From Holdemanella biformis DSM 3989 (GTDB lineage: Bacteria; Bacillota_I; Bacilli_A; Erysipelotrichales; Erysipelotrichaceae): DNA of 35,983 nt. The notes under the pieces are model-generated. The model saw only the letters and a program-made list of their open reading frames with translations, was not told the origin of the DNA and ran no database searches. Of this stretch, positions 15,435 to 23,533 are shown in pieces. Location of the stretch: the NCBI RefSeq assembly GCF_000156655.1, contig NZ_DS996842.1:20957-56939 (forward strand), written 5' to 3'. A program made the position numbers and the translations under genes. The first letter of the stretch is position 1. The number at the start of each line of letters is the position of its first letter.

Positions 15435-18047
15435 ATGACGTTGGAAGCAAAATATAATCATTTAGCAGTAGAAAATGATAAATACCAAAATTGGATTGAA
15501 AAAGGATATTTCACAGCGGGCGATCTATCAAAACGCCCATATTGTATTGTGATCCCTCCACCAAATGTAACAGGGAAGCTGCACTTAGGACATGCATGGG
15601 ATACAACACTACAAGATATTTTATGTCGTTATAAAAGATTAAAAGGCTATGACGTATGCTGGGTAGCTGGAATGGACCATGCGGGTATTGCGACACAGGC
15701 AAAAGTAGATGCACGTTTAAAATCAGAAGGCATTTCTCGTTATGATATTGGTCGTGAAAAATTCTTAGAAAGAGCGTGGGAATGGAAAGAAGAATATGCT
15801 TCTACCATTCGTAGCCAATGGGCTAAATTAGGCTTATCTTTAGATTATAGTCGTGAACGCTTTACTTTAGATGACGGATTAAGTCATGCGGTTCGTAAAG
15901 TCTTTGTAGACTTATATAAGGATGGACTAATCTATCAAGGTGAAAGAATCATCAACTGGGATCCTGAAGCTAAAACTGCATTAAGTAATATTGAAGTAGT
16001 ACATAAAGAAATCATGGGTCACATGTACTACTTTAAATATAAAGTCGTCGAAACAGGACAAGAATTAGTGATTGCGACAACACGTCCAGAAACCATGTTT
16101 GCCGACCAAGCTATCTTTGTTCACCCAGATGACGAAAGATATAAAGACATTGTTGGAATGCATGCGATTAACCCTGCCAATGGAGATAAACTTCCAATCA
16201 TGGCTGATGATTATATTGACATGAGTTTTGGTACAGCTGTTATGAAATGTACACCAGCACATGACCCTAATGACTTCGCATTAGCTAAAAAATACAACTT
16301 ACCAATGCCTATCTGTATGAATCCAGATGGAACGATGAATGACATGTGTGGTAAGTATGCTGGTATGGATCGTTTTGAATGTCGTGAAGCTTTAGTCAAT
16401 GACTTTAAAGAAGCAGGTGTAGTTGATCATATTGAAGAACACTTACACCAAGTCGGACACTCTGAAAGAACAGGTGTAATTGTAGAACCTTACTTAAGTA
16501 AACAATGGTTTGTGAAGATGAAACCACTTGCCGAAGAAGTATTAAAAAATCAAGAAATTGAAGATCAAAGAATTAACTTTGTACCTTCTCGTTTCAATAA
16601 AACGTTTGAACAATGGCTAGAAAACATTGAAGATTGGTGTATTTCACGTCAATTGTGGTGGGGACATCGAATTCCTGCTTGGACAAACAAAGAAACGGGT
16701 GAAATCTATGTGGGAATGGAAGATCCAAAAGACATTGAAAATTGGAAACAAGATGAAGATGTATTGGATACATGGTTCTCAAGTGCATTATGGCCATTCT
16801 CAACACTTGGTTGGCCAGAAACAACAGCTGATCTAGAACGCTATTTCCCAAATGATGTATTAGTAACAGGATATGACATCATCTTCTTCTGGGTAGCTCG
16901 TATGGCATTCCAAACACGCTACTGCATGAAGAACCGTCCATTCAAAGACGTATTGATCCATGGCCTTGTTCGTGATACACAAGGACGTAAAATGTCTAAA
17001 TCATTAGGCAATGGTATTGACCCAATGGATGTGATTCAAGAAAAGGGTGCAGATGCCTTACGTTTCTTCTTAACAACAAACTCAACACCAGGACAAGACT
17101 TACGTTTTGACGAAACTAAGATGGATGCAAGCTGGAACTTTATCAATAAGATCTGGAATGCAGCTCGTTATGTTCAAATGCAAATTGGGGATACAAAACC
17201 AGAACTAGACATGACAAAAGCCAATAGCGTAGACAAATGGATCCTAGCACGCTTTAACGAAGTATTAGACCACGTATCTACAAACATGGACAAATATGAA
17301 TTGGCTATTGTAGGAAACGAACTATATAGTTTTGTATGGGATGATTTCTGCAGCTGGTACATTGAACTTTCTAAAGCTACTCTATATTCAGAAGACGAAA
17401 GCTTAGTCGCTAATACAAAAGCTGTTCTTTATACAGTCATGATGGGAATTTTAAAAGTATTATCTCCATTCATGCCATTTGTGACAGAAGAAATCTATTT
17501 GAACTTACCTCATGATAAAGAAAGCTTAAATGTTGAAACTTGGCCAGAAAAAGTTGAATTCGAATATGCAGATGCAGAAAAAGATGAAATGGCATTAGTA
17601 ATTAGTGCAATTCAAACGGTTCGTGAAATCAAAGTTGAATACTCAATGAAACCAAGTGAAGACTTGACGATTTCATTACACAACGACAATGGCTATGTAG
17701 CACTAAATTCAGAATCAACTGCCATTTTAGCACGCATGGCACATGCCACAGTAAAAGAAGATTTAAACACAGAAGATGTACTTTCTCGTACAATTGAAAA
17801 AGCTGTATTAACAGTTGCGATGGATGCATTGATTGACTTAGAAGAAGAAAAAGGAAAACTAGAAAAAGAAATCGCACGCCTAGAAAACGAAATCAAACGT
17901 TGTTCAGGCATGTTGAAAAATCCTGGATTCGTCAATAAAGCACCAGAAGCAAAAGTCAATGCAGAAAAAGAAAAACTAGCATCTTACACAGAAAAGCTAG
18001 AAATGACGAATACACAATTAGATAATATCCTTAAGAAATTAGGATAG
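15435..18047 (+). CDS. valS: Valyl-tRNA synthetase
   Basis: This class I aminoacyl-tRNA synthetase charges tRNA-Val and edits Thr-tRNA. At 870 residues it is full length. The ATP-binding signature PPPNVTGKLHLGH is at 41-53 and KMSKS at 519-523. The CP1 editing domain lies between (TTRPETMFADQAI and GTAVMKCTPAHD). The anticodon-binding region and the C-terminal coiled-coil arm (LEKEIARLENEIKR) typical of ValRS complete the protein. The ATG at 15435 has AAGGA 9 bases upstream; the upstream in-frame TTG at 15429 is less likely. Expression is under the T-box. The gene is intact and ends in a strong terminator. Confidence 0.98.
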   Translation: MTLEAKYNHLAVENDKYQNWIEKGYFTAGDLSKRPYCIVIPPPNVTGKLHLGHAWDTTLQDILCRYKRLKGYDVCWVAGMDHAGIATQAKVDARLKSEGISRYDIGREKFLERAWEWKEEYASTIRSQWAKLGLSLDYSRERFTLDDGLSHAVRKVFVDLYKDGLIYQGERIINWDPEAKTALSNIEVVHKEIMGHMYYFKYKVVETGQELVIATTRPETMFADQAIFVHPDDERYKDIVGMHAINPANGDKLPIMADDYIDMSFGTAVMKCTPAHDPNDFALAKKYNLPMPICMNPDGTMNDMCGKYAGMDRFECREALVNDFKEAGVVDHIEEHLHQVGHSERTGVIVEPYLSKQWFVKMKPLAEEVLKNQEIEDQRINFVPSRFNKTFEQWLENIEDWCISRQLWWGHRIPAWTNKETGEIYVGMEDPKDIENWKQDEDVLDTWFSSALWPFSTLGWPETTADLERYFPNDVLVTGYDIIFFWVARMAFQTRYCMKNRPFKDVLIHGLVRDTQGRKMSKSLGNGIDPMDVIQEKGADALRFFLTTNSTPGQDLRFDETKMDASWNFINKIWNAARYVQMQIGDTKPELDMTKANSVDKWILARFNEVLDHVSTNMDKYELAIVGNELYSFVWDDFCSWYIELSKATLYSEDESLVANTKAVLYTVMMGILKVLSPFMPFVTEEIYLNLPHDKESLNVETWPEKVEFEYADAEKDEMALVISAIQTVREIKVEYSMKPSEDLTISLHNDNGYVALNSESTAILARMAHATVKEDLNTEDVLSRTIEKAVLTVAMDALIDLEEEKGKLEKEIARLENEIKRCSGMLKNPGFVNKAPEAKVNAEKEKLASYTEKLEMTNTQLDNILKKLG

Positions 18048-18056
18048 TATAAATCA

Positions 18057-18086
18057 AACGCCCAGTGAAATCACCGGGCGTTATTT
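18057..18086 (+). terminator. valS terminator
   Basis: AACGCCC-A-GTG (18057-18067) pairs with CAC-C-GGGCGTT (18072-18082) with one mismatch, around AAAT, followed by ATTTC. It is the most GC-rich hairpin in the area. Confidence 0.85.
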
Positions 18087-18230
18087 CTTTAACTGATAAA
18101 AATACTATATATGCGTTGATTTTTATATAATCGAAGGTGTAGTTTATTTTTAGGACTTTTTAGATTTAGTAATTAGATTGAGTATTAAATGTTTCTTATT
18201 TCTTTTATTCAAATAAATAAAGAACTCTAA

Positions 18231-18268
18231 ATTAAAAAGAGAGTCATTTCATTAGAAGTGCTCTCTTT
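18231..18268 (-). terminator. Minus-strand terminator of the small basic protein genes
   Basis: On the minus strand, an AAAGAGAG/CTCTCTTT stem (18236-18243 with 18261-18268) with a 17-base loop is followed by U residues. It lies 37 bases downstream of the 41-residue gene. Confidence 0.65.
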
Positions 18269-18304
18269 GAGAATTAAGTGAATTAGAGTTTGGTAAAATG
18301 TAAG

Positions 18305-18430
18305 TTAGTGATATTTGTGTTTATGATCAGCCAAAACTTTTCCTGCTCTACTTTTTTGTTTAGAATTTGATTTAGTATTGGATAATGTTTTAGCAGCTTT
18401 ACTAATTTTAGGACCTGAATGACGAGCCAT
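18305..18430 (-). CDS. Small basic protein (41 residues), unknown
   Basis: This short gene has an almost perfect ribosome site (AAGGAGG, 18439-18445 on the minus strand). The protein starts MARHSGPKISKAAKTL and ends in a His/Lys-rich tail (ADHKHKYH). It is Ser/Lys/Ala-rich, with the pattern SGPKxSKAAKTL...AGKxLA seen in a widespread class of tiny basic proteins of unknown function, often near DNA-processing or accessory genes. It shares a transcript with the 38-residue gene upstream (35-base gap). The strong start and codon content make it a likely real gene. Confidence 0.75.
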   Translation of the reverse strand: MARHSGPKISKAAKTLSNTKSNSKQKSRAGKVLADHKHKYH

Positions 18431-18465
18431 ATAAAATACCTCCTTCCGATTCTTGTTAGAATTTT

Positions 18466-18582
18466 TTAATATGTTCTAGATGTTGTGTGACTGTGCCCGT
18501 TACGTGTTGTTGTTGTTTTGACACGAATACGTCCTGTCTTAGTAATATGAGTTGTAATTTTGATACTGCTTTTTTTACTCAT
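18466..18582 (-). CDS. Small Thr-rich basic protein (38 residues), unknown
   Basis: AAGGAGG lies at 18590-18596 on the minus strand, 7 bases before the ATG. The protein is MSKKSSIKITTHITK followed by a Thr/Arg-rich half with TTTTRNGHSHTTSRTY. The repeated beta-prone pattern and lack of hydrophobic segments suggest a nucleic-acid-binding or secreted peptide, but no family is recognised. It is upstream of, and probably cotranscribed with, the 41-residue gene. The structured element at 18606-18734 lies in its 5' leader if transcription starts further right. Confidence 0.7.
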   Translation of the reverse strand: MSKKSSIKITTHITKTGRIRVKTTTTRNGHSHTTSRTY

Positions 18583-18605
18583 GACAATGCCTCCTTCTAG
18601 AAAAG

Positions 18606-18734
18606 AAGCAGCCTAAATTGATGGTTTCTGTTTGTTTTCAAATTATAAATGTGATACTATTGATTTGGTTTAAGGTTAATATCACATTTTGATATCAATC
18701 TATGGTGGCTCTGTTTAAGCAGGGCTGCTTTTTT
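18606..18734 (+). ncRNA. Nested-hairpin element ending in an intrinsic terminator; candidate RNA
   Basis: Three nested perfect helices: 18606-18613 with 18723-18730 (8 bp, AAGCAGCC), 18617-18622 with 18694-18699 (6 bp) and 18647-18656 with 18680-18689 (10 bp, AAATGTGATA). On the plus strand the outer helix is followed by T residues (18731-18734), like a terminator. The strand is uncertain. As a minus-strand leader the same helix ends in UUCUUUU just before the ribosome site of the 38-residue gene, so it could also act as an attenuator. No convincing plus-strand promoter was found. It does not match an RNA family I know. Confidence 0.4.
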
Positions 18735-18801
18735 CGTTTATATAGTAGCATAAAAGTTAAAAGAAGTAAATGAACAAACGAGAAAAAATCACGTATAAAT
18801 G

Positions 18802-18829
18802 TTTACATAGCTAAGATATGTAGTATAAT
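18802..18829 (+). promoter_or_regulatory. Promoter of the ATPase/RloB pair
   Basis: TTTACA (18802-18807), a 16-base spacer and TATAAT (18824-18829), 23 bases before the ATG. AAAGGAG follows at 18838-18844. This is a strong, dedicated promoter. Confidence 0.75.
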
Positions 18830-18852
18830 ATACTTGTAAAAGGAGAAAAAAT

Positions 18853-20193
18853 ATGCTTATAGGGGTAAAGGTACAAAATTTTAAATCGTTCAATGATTTA
18901 ACTGCTTTTAATATGATTGCTTCGAATAAATTAAGAAAGCAAAAAGAAAGATTGTATGAATCTGATACAATATCACTTTTGAAAAGTACTGTGATTTATG
19001 GACCTAATGCTAGTGGTAAATCTAATTTTGTAGAAGTATTGCGCTTTATGAAGGAGTGCGTTATAAATCAAGAAATTCCAATTGAATCATATAATTGGTA
19101 TTGTAGAAATCATGAAGAAAACAAAGAAATAATTTCATCTTTTTCAGTTCAATTGTTATTGAATGAGGATTTTTATGAATATGGATTTGATGCTATCTTG
19201 AATACACAAACAATCAAAGATGAATGGATTGTAAATTTAAATAAAAAGAAAATCTTATATCAGAGAAATAATGATGGAAAACCTTTAAATAGTTTAAATT
19301 TAGGGAACGAAGATCGTGTACGTATGGAAATTTATTTAGATGATTTCCTATATAATGACAAATCATTATTTTTAACAGAAATGAATAGAAATAAAAGCTT
19401 TGATAAAGATTCTGAATTAAATGTGTATCATAGAATCTATAATTGGTTCGTAAAGGATTTGAATGTGGTTTTACCAGATATGCCATTAACAAATTTTGCA
19501 TACTATTATGATGAAAGTACATTGAATAATATAAAGAAAATTGTTCGTTCATTCGATACAGGTATAGAGGATATTGAAATTAAGGATATGAGTGAAGAGC
19601 AGCTTCAAAATAAGATTGGTATTTCACTCTATAAAGATGTCATAAGTGAATTGAAAAAGAAGGTTCAAAAACAGAGGCAAGAACTCAATTTATCAATGCG
19701 ATCTAAAAAGGAATTTTTTAATATTACTATGAATGACAATTATGATTTGGAGATTAAGACCCTATGTTTTAAACACGGGAAATCCATGTTAGATTTTGAA
19801 TTTTGTGAAGAATCAGATGGTACAAGACGTATATTTGATTTTTTAGATATATTATTTAATAAAAATAAAAATAGTGTATATGTTATTGATGAAATGGAGA
19901 GAAGCTTACATCCAAATTTATTTAAGCATTTTATAGAATTGCTAAATCAATATCAAAAAAAATCAAATATACAAGTTATATTTACAACTCATCAATCTGA
20001 AATTATGAGTCAAGATTTGTTTAGAAGAGATCAAATATGGTTTGTTGAAAGAGACAAAAATAATGACTCAAAAATATATTCTCTAGATACATTTAACGAA
20101 AGATTTGATAAAAAAATTAGTAAAGCTTATCTAGAAGGTCGATATGGAGCGATACCTCAATTCAAATCTTTTAATATAGATGAGTTAGAATGA
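18853..20193 (+). CDS. AAA family ATPase, RloA/AbiLi-like (candidate phage defence)
   Basis: A 446-residue ABC/AAA-type ATPase of the RloA group. It begins with the typical KVQNFKSFNDL strand, then Walker A YGPNASGKSN (49-58). A long central region follows, then Walker B VIDEMERSLHP (344-354) and a TTHQSEIM switch motif (378-385). The C-terminal end FVERDKNN...LEGRYGAIPQF is characteristic of this family. Such ATPases pair with TOPRIM-like or RloB proteins in abortive-infection systems (AbiL, PARIS and similar), where the ATPase senses phage. It overlaps the next gene by 4 bases (ATGA), so the two products should be made together. It is clearly more AT-rich than valS, and a dead relative lies at 11247-11621. 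Confidence 0.85.
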   Translation: MLIGVKVQNFKSFNDLTAFNMIASNKLRKQKERLYESDTISLLKSTVIYGPNASGKSNFVEVLRFMKECVINQEIPIESYNWYCRNHEENKEIISSFSVQLLLNEDFYEYGFDAILNTQTIKDEWIVNLNKKKILYQRNNDGKPLNSLNLGNEDRVRMEIYLDDFLYNDKSLFLTEMNRNKSFDKDSELNVYHRIYNWFVKDLNVVLPDMPLTNFAYYYDESTLNNIKKIVRSFDTGIEDIEIKDMSEEQLQNKIGISLYKDVISELKKKVQKQRQELNLSMRSKKEFFNITMNDNYDLEIKTLCFKHGKSMLDFEFCEESDGTRRIFDFLDILFNKNKNSVYVIDEMERSLHPNLFKHFIELLNQYQKKSNIQVIFTTHQSEIMSQDLFRRDQIWFVERDKNNDSKIYSLDTFNERFDKKISKAYLEGRYGAIPQFKSFNIDELE

Positions 20194-20894
20194 TTCCAAT
20201 TTCGCTGTATACAGGATTTAATCAAAGACCTTCAGATTTGCTCACAAAGAAAGAACCATATAAAAAGTACTTTATTATTTGTGAAGGTGCTAATACAGAG
20301 ACTTTTTACTTTACAAATTTGATTGACAATAAAAGAGAATTAGGTTTTAGGTCAACAGTAGATATCATCTTAATGGAGAAAACTGGAGAACATAAGAATT
20401 TATCATACGCAAAAAGTCTCGTGAAATTTGCAAAAGATAAGAGAAACGAATTAATTGAAAAAGAAATTTTTAATGCTGAAACTGATGTTATAATTGTAAT
20501 TTTTGATTTAGATATCTTTAACGCAAAAGTGAAAGATATCGATGAAATATTTAAAGAAGAAGATGATCATTTGATATTTGGCTTTACCAATCCGGAGTTT
20601 GAGTTGTTCTTGTTGCTACATATAAAAGATTCATACAATCAGGTCATTAAGCCAAATGAAGAAATCATTTTAAATAATCAAAGAATAGGAAATAAAAGGC
20701 CTTGCGAATATTACTTATGGCAACAAACAAATATGAATTCAAAAAAGAATCCTTTAATCGGAGATTTATCAAAAGAATTATTAATGGCAATTGAACAAGA
20801 AAAGTATTTAAACCAGGATAAGGAGATGTGTTTAGAGAAAATCAGTAGTAATATTGGACAAATCTTAGAAAAAATTATTCGTGATGAGCGATAG
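20190..20894 (+). CDS. RloB-family protein, candidate effector of the ATPase pair
   Basis: A 234-residue protein matching the RloB family, thought to be a TOPRIM-like nuclease. CEGANTET (31-38) carries the conserved Glu after a hydrophobic strand (KYFII). FDLD at 105-108 supplies the paired acidic residues. NPEFELFLLLH (134-144) is the third conserved motif. Translation starts inside the stop of the ATPase gene. In the lactococcal AbiL arrangement an ATPase and an RloB-like protein are encoded in the same order, so an abortive-infection role is likely by family; activity is not shown by sequence alone. Confidence 0.85.
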   Translation: MIPISLYTGFNQRPSDLLTKKEPYKKYFIICEGANTETFYFTNLIDNKRELGFRSTVDIILMEKTGEHKNLSYAKSLVKFAKDKRNELIEKEIFNAETDVIIVIFDLDIFNAKVKDIDEIFKEEDDHLIFGFTNPEFELFLLLHIKDSYNQVIKPNEEIILNNQRIGNKRPCEYYLWQQTNMNSKKNPLIGDLSKELLMAIEQEKYLNQDKEMCLEKISSNIGQILEKIIRDER

Positions 20895-20969
20895 TGCTAT
20901 TAATAGTGTACGATTCATAAAAATATCCTGCTCTTTTGACCTGCAATGAAACAACCTAGTTAAAAAGTG

Positions 20970-21078
20970 TTGATTATTTATTTTTATAAGGTAAAATAGA
21001 AAACAACAGAAATGGTTGCTTACGAGGCGACTAGTGAAAACCTTCTTTCTATTGAATAGATTGGAGGTTTTTATTTTA
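20970..21078 (+). ncRNA. Candidate small RNA unit with its own promoter and terminator
   Basis: Promoter TTGATT (20970-20975), 16 bases, TAAAAT (20992-20997). The predicted transcript, from about 21003, contains a small hairpin GTTGC/GCGAC (21015-21019 with 21027-21031). It ends in a two-tier terminator: AAAACCTTC (21037-21045) with GGAGGTTTT (21063-21071), and TCTAT/ATAGA inside, followed by TATTTTAT. The unit would be about 75 nt. It also holds a 15-codon ORF (21012-21059) that could be chance. A compact independent RNA beside a defence pair could be an antitoxin or regulatory RNA; I cannot name its family. Confidence 0.5.
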
Positions 21079-21187
21079 TATATCTAGTGAGGTTGTAGAA
21101 TGTTTAGATTTTCCTGCACAAATACTAAATCCATTGGTGCACAATCAAATAATTATGTTAGAAAGAGGTTTTGAGGAACGTAAAATT

Positions 21188-22165
21188 ATGAATGTTGTAG
21201 ATGGGAATAAAGAAGCATTTGATATAAACATCCCTTTTGTAAGAGATGCAATTTTGTGTTATACGATACAACAATATTTTAATAATAATGATAAAAAGAC
21301 TTGTGAGTTTATTCATCAGATTGAAGAAACTCATGGTTTTAGTTTTCAAAATGGATTGAAAATGAATATTCCGTTATTATCTAAATTGCTTAATACTACA
21401 GATAAAGAATTTTATGCTTGTTATGGCATGGTAAAGAAAAGTTTCGCTAATTTAACTAATGATGTGATATTAGTAAAAAAAGGGGATCAAGCTTATTCTA
21501 AACTATTAGCTACAACGAAAGAAGCTCCGCCATATTTGTTTTTAAAAGGGAATGTTCACTTGCTAGAAGAAAAATCTGTTTGCGTTGTTGGTAGTAGAAA
21601 CGCTAGTGAAGAATCATTGAAAAAAACAGAGCGTATTGTTAAATCTCTTGTTAAAAGAAATATTGTCGTAAATGCTGGACTTGCAAGAGGTATTGATACC
21701 GCGACTCATACTGCTGCATTAGCCAATGGTGGAAGAACAATAGTTGTGATTGGTACACCAATCAACCAGTATTATCCTAAAGAGAATAAGGATTTACAAA
21801 TTCAAATTGAAAAGAATGGGTTGGTAGTATCTCAATTTCCACCATGTAATCCGATTAATAGATGGAATTTTCCAACACGTAATGGAGTTATGAGTGGCAT
21901 TTCATTAGCAACTATCATTATGAAAGCAGGTGAATCTAGTGGTGCATTGAAACAAGCCGATTATGCATTAAAACAGGGTAGAGATGTTTTGATTCCACAA
22001 TCTGCAATTGATAATCCTTTAATTCAATGGCCAAAAACATATATTAGTAAAGGCGCTCATGCATTTAAAACGTTAAAAGAGGTTCTACAGATTTTAAATA
22101 GAAATGAATTGCTTTTAAACATGCTTGATAATGATATGAAAGTAAGTACTGTTGAAATGGATTGA
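21188..22165 (+). CDS. DprA-like Rossmann protein, stand-alone accessory type
   Basis: A 325-residue protein with the DprA/Smf Rossmann core: VVGSRNASEES (134 onward), NAGLARGIDTATHTAALANG, VVIGTPINQYYPKEN, SQFPPCNPINRWNFPTRN and SGALKQADYALKQGRDV. Canonical DprA loads RecA on incoming DNA. This copy is divergent (GSRNAS in place of GSR/TxxT) and lacks a recognisable winged helix at the C-terminus. It lies away from the usual dprA context and next to defence genes, so a role other than competence is possible. The start at 21188 has GAGGAA 9 bases upstream. The frame is open back to 21056 and the extra residues look protein-like (SSEVVECLDFPAQILNPLV), so the gene may be 5'-truncated or use a non-ATG start. 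Confidence 0.75.
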   Translation: MNVVDGNKEAFDINIPFVRDAILCYTIQQYFNNNDKKTCEFIHQIEETHGFSFQNGLKMNIPLLSKLLNTTDKEFYACYGMVKKSFANLTNDVILVKKGDQAYSKLLATTKEAPPYLFLKGNVHLLEEKSVCVVGSRNASEESLKKTERIVKSLVKRNIVVNAGLARGIDTATHTAALANGGRTIVVIGTPINQYYPKENKDLQIQIEKNGLVVSQFPPCNPINRWNFPTRNGVMSGISLATIIMKAGESSGALKQADYALKQGRDVLIPQSAIDNPLIQWPKTYISKGAHAFKTLKEVLQILNRNELLLNMLDNDMKVSTVEMD

Positions 22166-22257
22166 TTTAAGATGATTTTTTTAATTAAGTTCAAAAGGTT
22201 TTTACAAAAAGATTTTTGATATAAATGGAATTATATATAATAATTTTGAAAGGGATC

Positions 22258-22714
22258 ATGAATAGAAAAATGAAGGGTATAAAAGTTAAAGATTTAAAAA
22301 TTGAGTGTGAATATTTTGATTGTGAAATACCTCAAGAGTATTTAGAAAAAAACCAGGAGGACCTATTACTGATGAAGATATAAAAGAATTTTTTTCTGAA
22401 GCAACAGAATCTGAAATTGAGTCCGCTTTATGTGGTCTACCAAAATTTTTGGATAGGGTCAAAAAAGTACTTGGATCATAGATGGTATTTGCATATTGTA
22501 GAGTTAATTGCTTTTAAAAATGCATACATATTAATAAACAGTTTGGGGGTGAGACTATGCATTGGGCGCCAATTTGGTATCCTGATATTGACAGGGAAAA
22601 GTCAACAATTAAAAAAAAGTATTAAAACCGGATACTCCACAAGAAATCAGAGATGCTTTTGAGAAACATCAAGAAGAATTGAAGAAACCTGTTCATGGTT
22701 TTGTTGATAAATAG
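22258..22714 (+). pseudogene. Small unknown gene broken by several homopolymer frameshifts
   Basis: ATG 22258 has GAAAGGG upstream. The zero frame ends after 41 codons at 22383. One plausible ancestral protein is recovered by changing frame at A7 (about 22348-22354), A6 (about 22461-22466), G5 (22544-22548) and A8 (22611-22618). It reads through KVKDLKIECEYFDC, PGGPITDEDIKEFFSEATES, HRWYLHIVELIAFKNAYI, MHWAPIWYPDIDREKS and PDTPQEIRDAFEKHQEEL to TAG at 22712. The last part alone has a strong site (GGGGGTGAG) and ATG at 22557. I do not recognise the family. Four breaks in 460 bases, against none in the long genes on either side, point to real decay, although read error in homopolymers must be excluded. 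Confidence 0.6.
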
Positions 22715-22758
22715 CATTTATAATAAAGTGTCTAAAAGATTGAAAGGTAGTATATCTC

Positions 22759-22977
22759 ATGCTTGAAAAGAAGAAATTAACATTTGTGGTATTCATTCTT
22801 CATGCTCTTGGCCAACATTGGAATATGACAACGCCTGAAGTGTACGAAATCTTGAATACGACAGGTATATTAGATGATTACATTATTAAATGCTATGATG
22901 TTTTGCATACGTTAGGAAAAGAATATTTAGTTGAAGACATTACGGAGTTTGTTAGAGAAAAGGGAATAGACGTGTAA
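22759..22977 (+). CDS. DUF3791 family small protein
   Basis: A 72-residue protein matching DUF3791: FVVFILHALGQHW, TPEVYEILNTTGILDDYIIK and CYDVLHTLGKEYLVEDITEF cover nearly the whole length. In other Bacillota this family is encoded beside a DUF3990 protein in what looks like a toxin-antitoxin-like pair; no DUF3990 gene is present here, so it is an orphan. GAAAGG lies 12 bases before the ATG, rather far. The gene faces a convergent minus-strand gene 36 bases away. Confidence 0.85.
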   Translation: MLEKKKLTFVVFILHALGQHWNMTTPEVYEILNTTGILDDYIIKCYDVLHTLGKEYLVEDITEFVREKGIDV

Positions 22978-23013
22978 AAGAGGCTTTTTGTATAAGAGCT
23001 CATTTTTAACTGT

Positions 23014-23505
23014 TTAATCGAAATTATATCCACCACGAAAATTATAATAAACACTAGTTTCTTCTGATATTCCATATGGATCATCAATGATTTTAAATAC
23101 CATATTAGGATAGAAGTAGCAACAATAAGAATCATCCATGACTAAAAGAAGTCCATTTTTATCTTTACCAATAGCTTTGTATTCTTCTCCAAATGTGATT
23201 CCACAAATTAAATGATCATATTGATGTGTAATACATTGAACTGTAGCTTCATAATTGTTTAGAAGATTACCTTCATCACTTATAATTTCAAAATCTTCTA
23301 AATGATTAAAATCGGTAATCGTACCATCATTACCTCTTACATGTAGGCTAGTACGTTCACCTTCCCAATATTCGATAAAGTAGGCCTTATGCAATTTACC
23401 TTTTGTAAATTTACGATTTGATTTTGCGTTGTATCTTACAACGGCTGGTTTATTAAAGTTTATATTGTTCATATCTTTAAATGTATTATAAGGTTGATAG
23501 TACAT
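23014..23505 (-). CDS. Unknown beta-rich protein with two SH3-like repeats
   Basis: A 163-residue protein. Two beta-rich repeats are visible: one around KAYFIEYWEGERTSLHVRGN to FEIISDE, and one around YKAIGKDKNGLLLVMDDSYC to VFKIIDDP. Both show the strand pattern of small SH3-like barrels found in uncharacterised Bacillota proteins. There is no signal peptide and there are no catalytic motifs. No good ribosome site precedes the first ATG; Met12 is another possible start. It is convergent with the DUF3791 gene and divergent from the marR region. Function unknown. Confidence 0.65.
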   Translation of the reverse strand: MYYQPYNTFKDMNNINFNKPAVVRYNAKSNRKFTKGKLHKAYFIEYWEGERTSLHVRGNDGTITDFNHLEDFEIISDEGNLLNNYEATVQCITHQYDHLICGITFGEEYKAIGKDKNGLLLVMDDSYCCYFYPNMVFKIIDDPYGISEETSVYYNFRGGYNFD

Positions 23506-23533
23506 TTATACCAATCGAATCTATAATTTCTCT

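Noticed and set aside
15511-17959. Minus-strand and alternate-frame ORFs inside valS
   Set aside because: They are shadows of a conserved essential gene, lack ribosome sites and have implausible composition.
22417-22662. Separate 81-residue gene
   Set aside because: It overlaps parts of one broken gene in another frame and its start has no ribosome site; only its middle section seems to belong to the ancestral protein.
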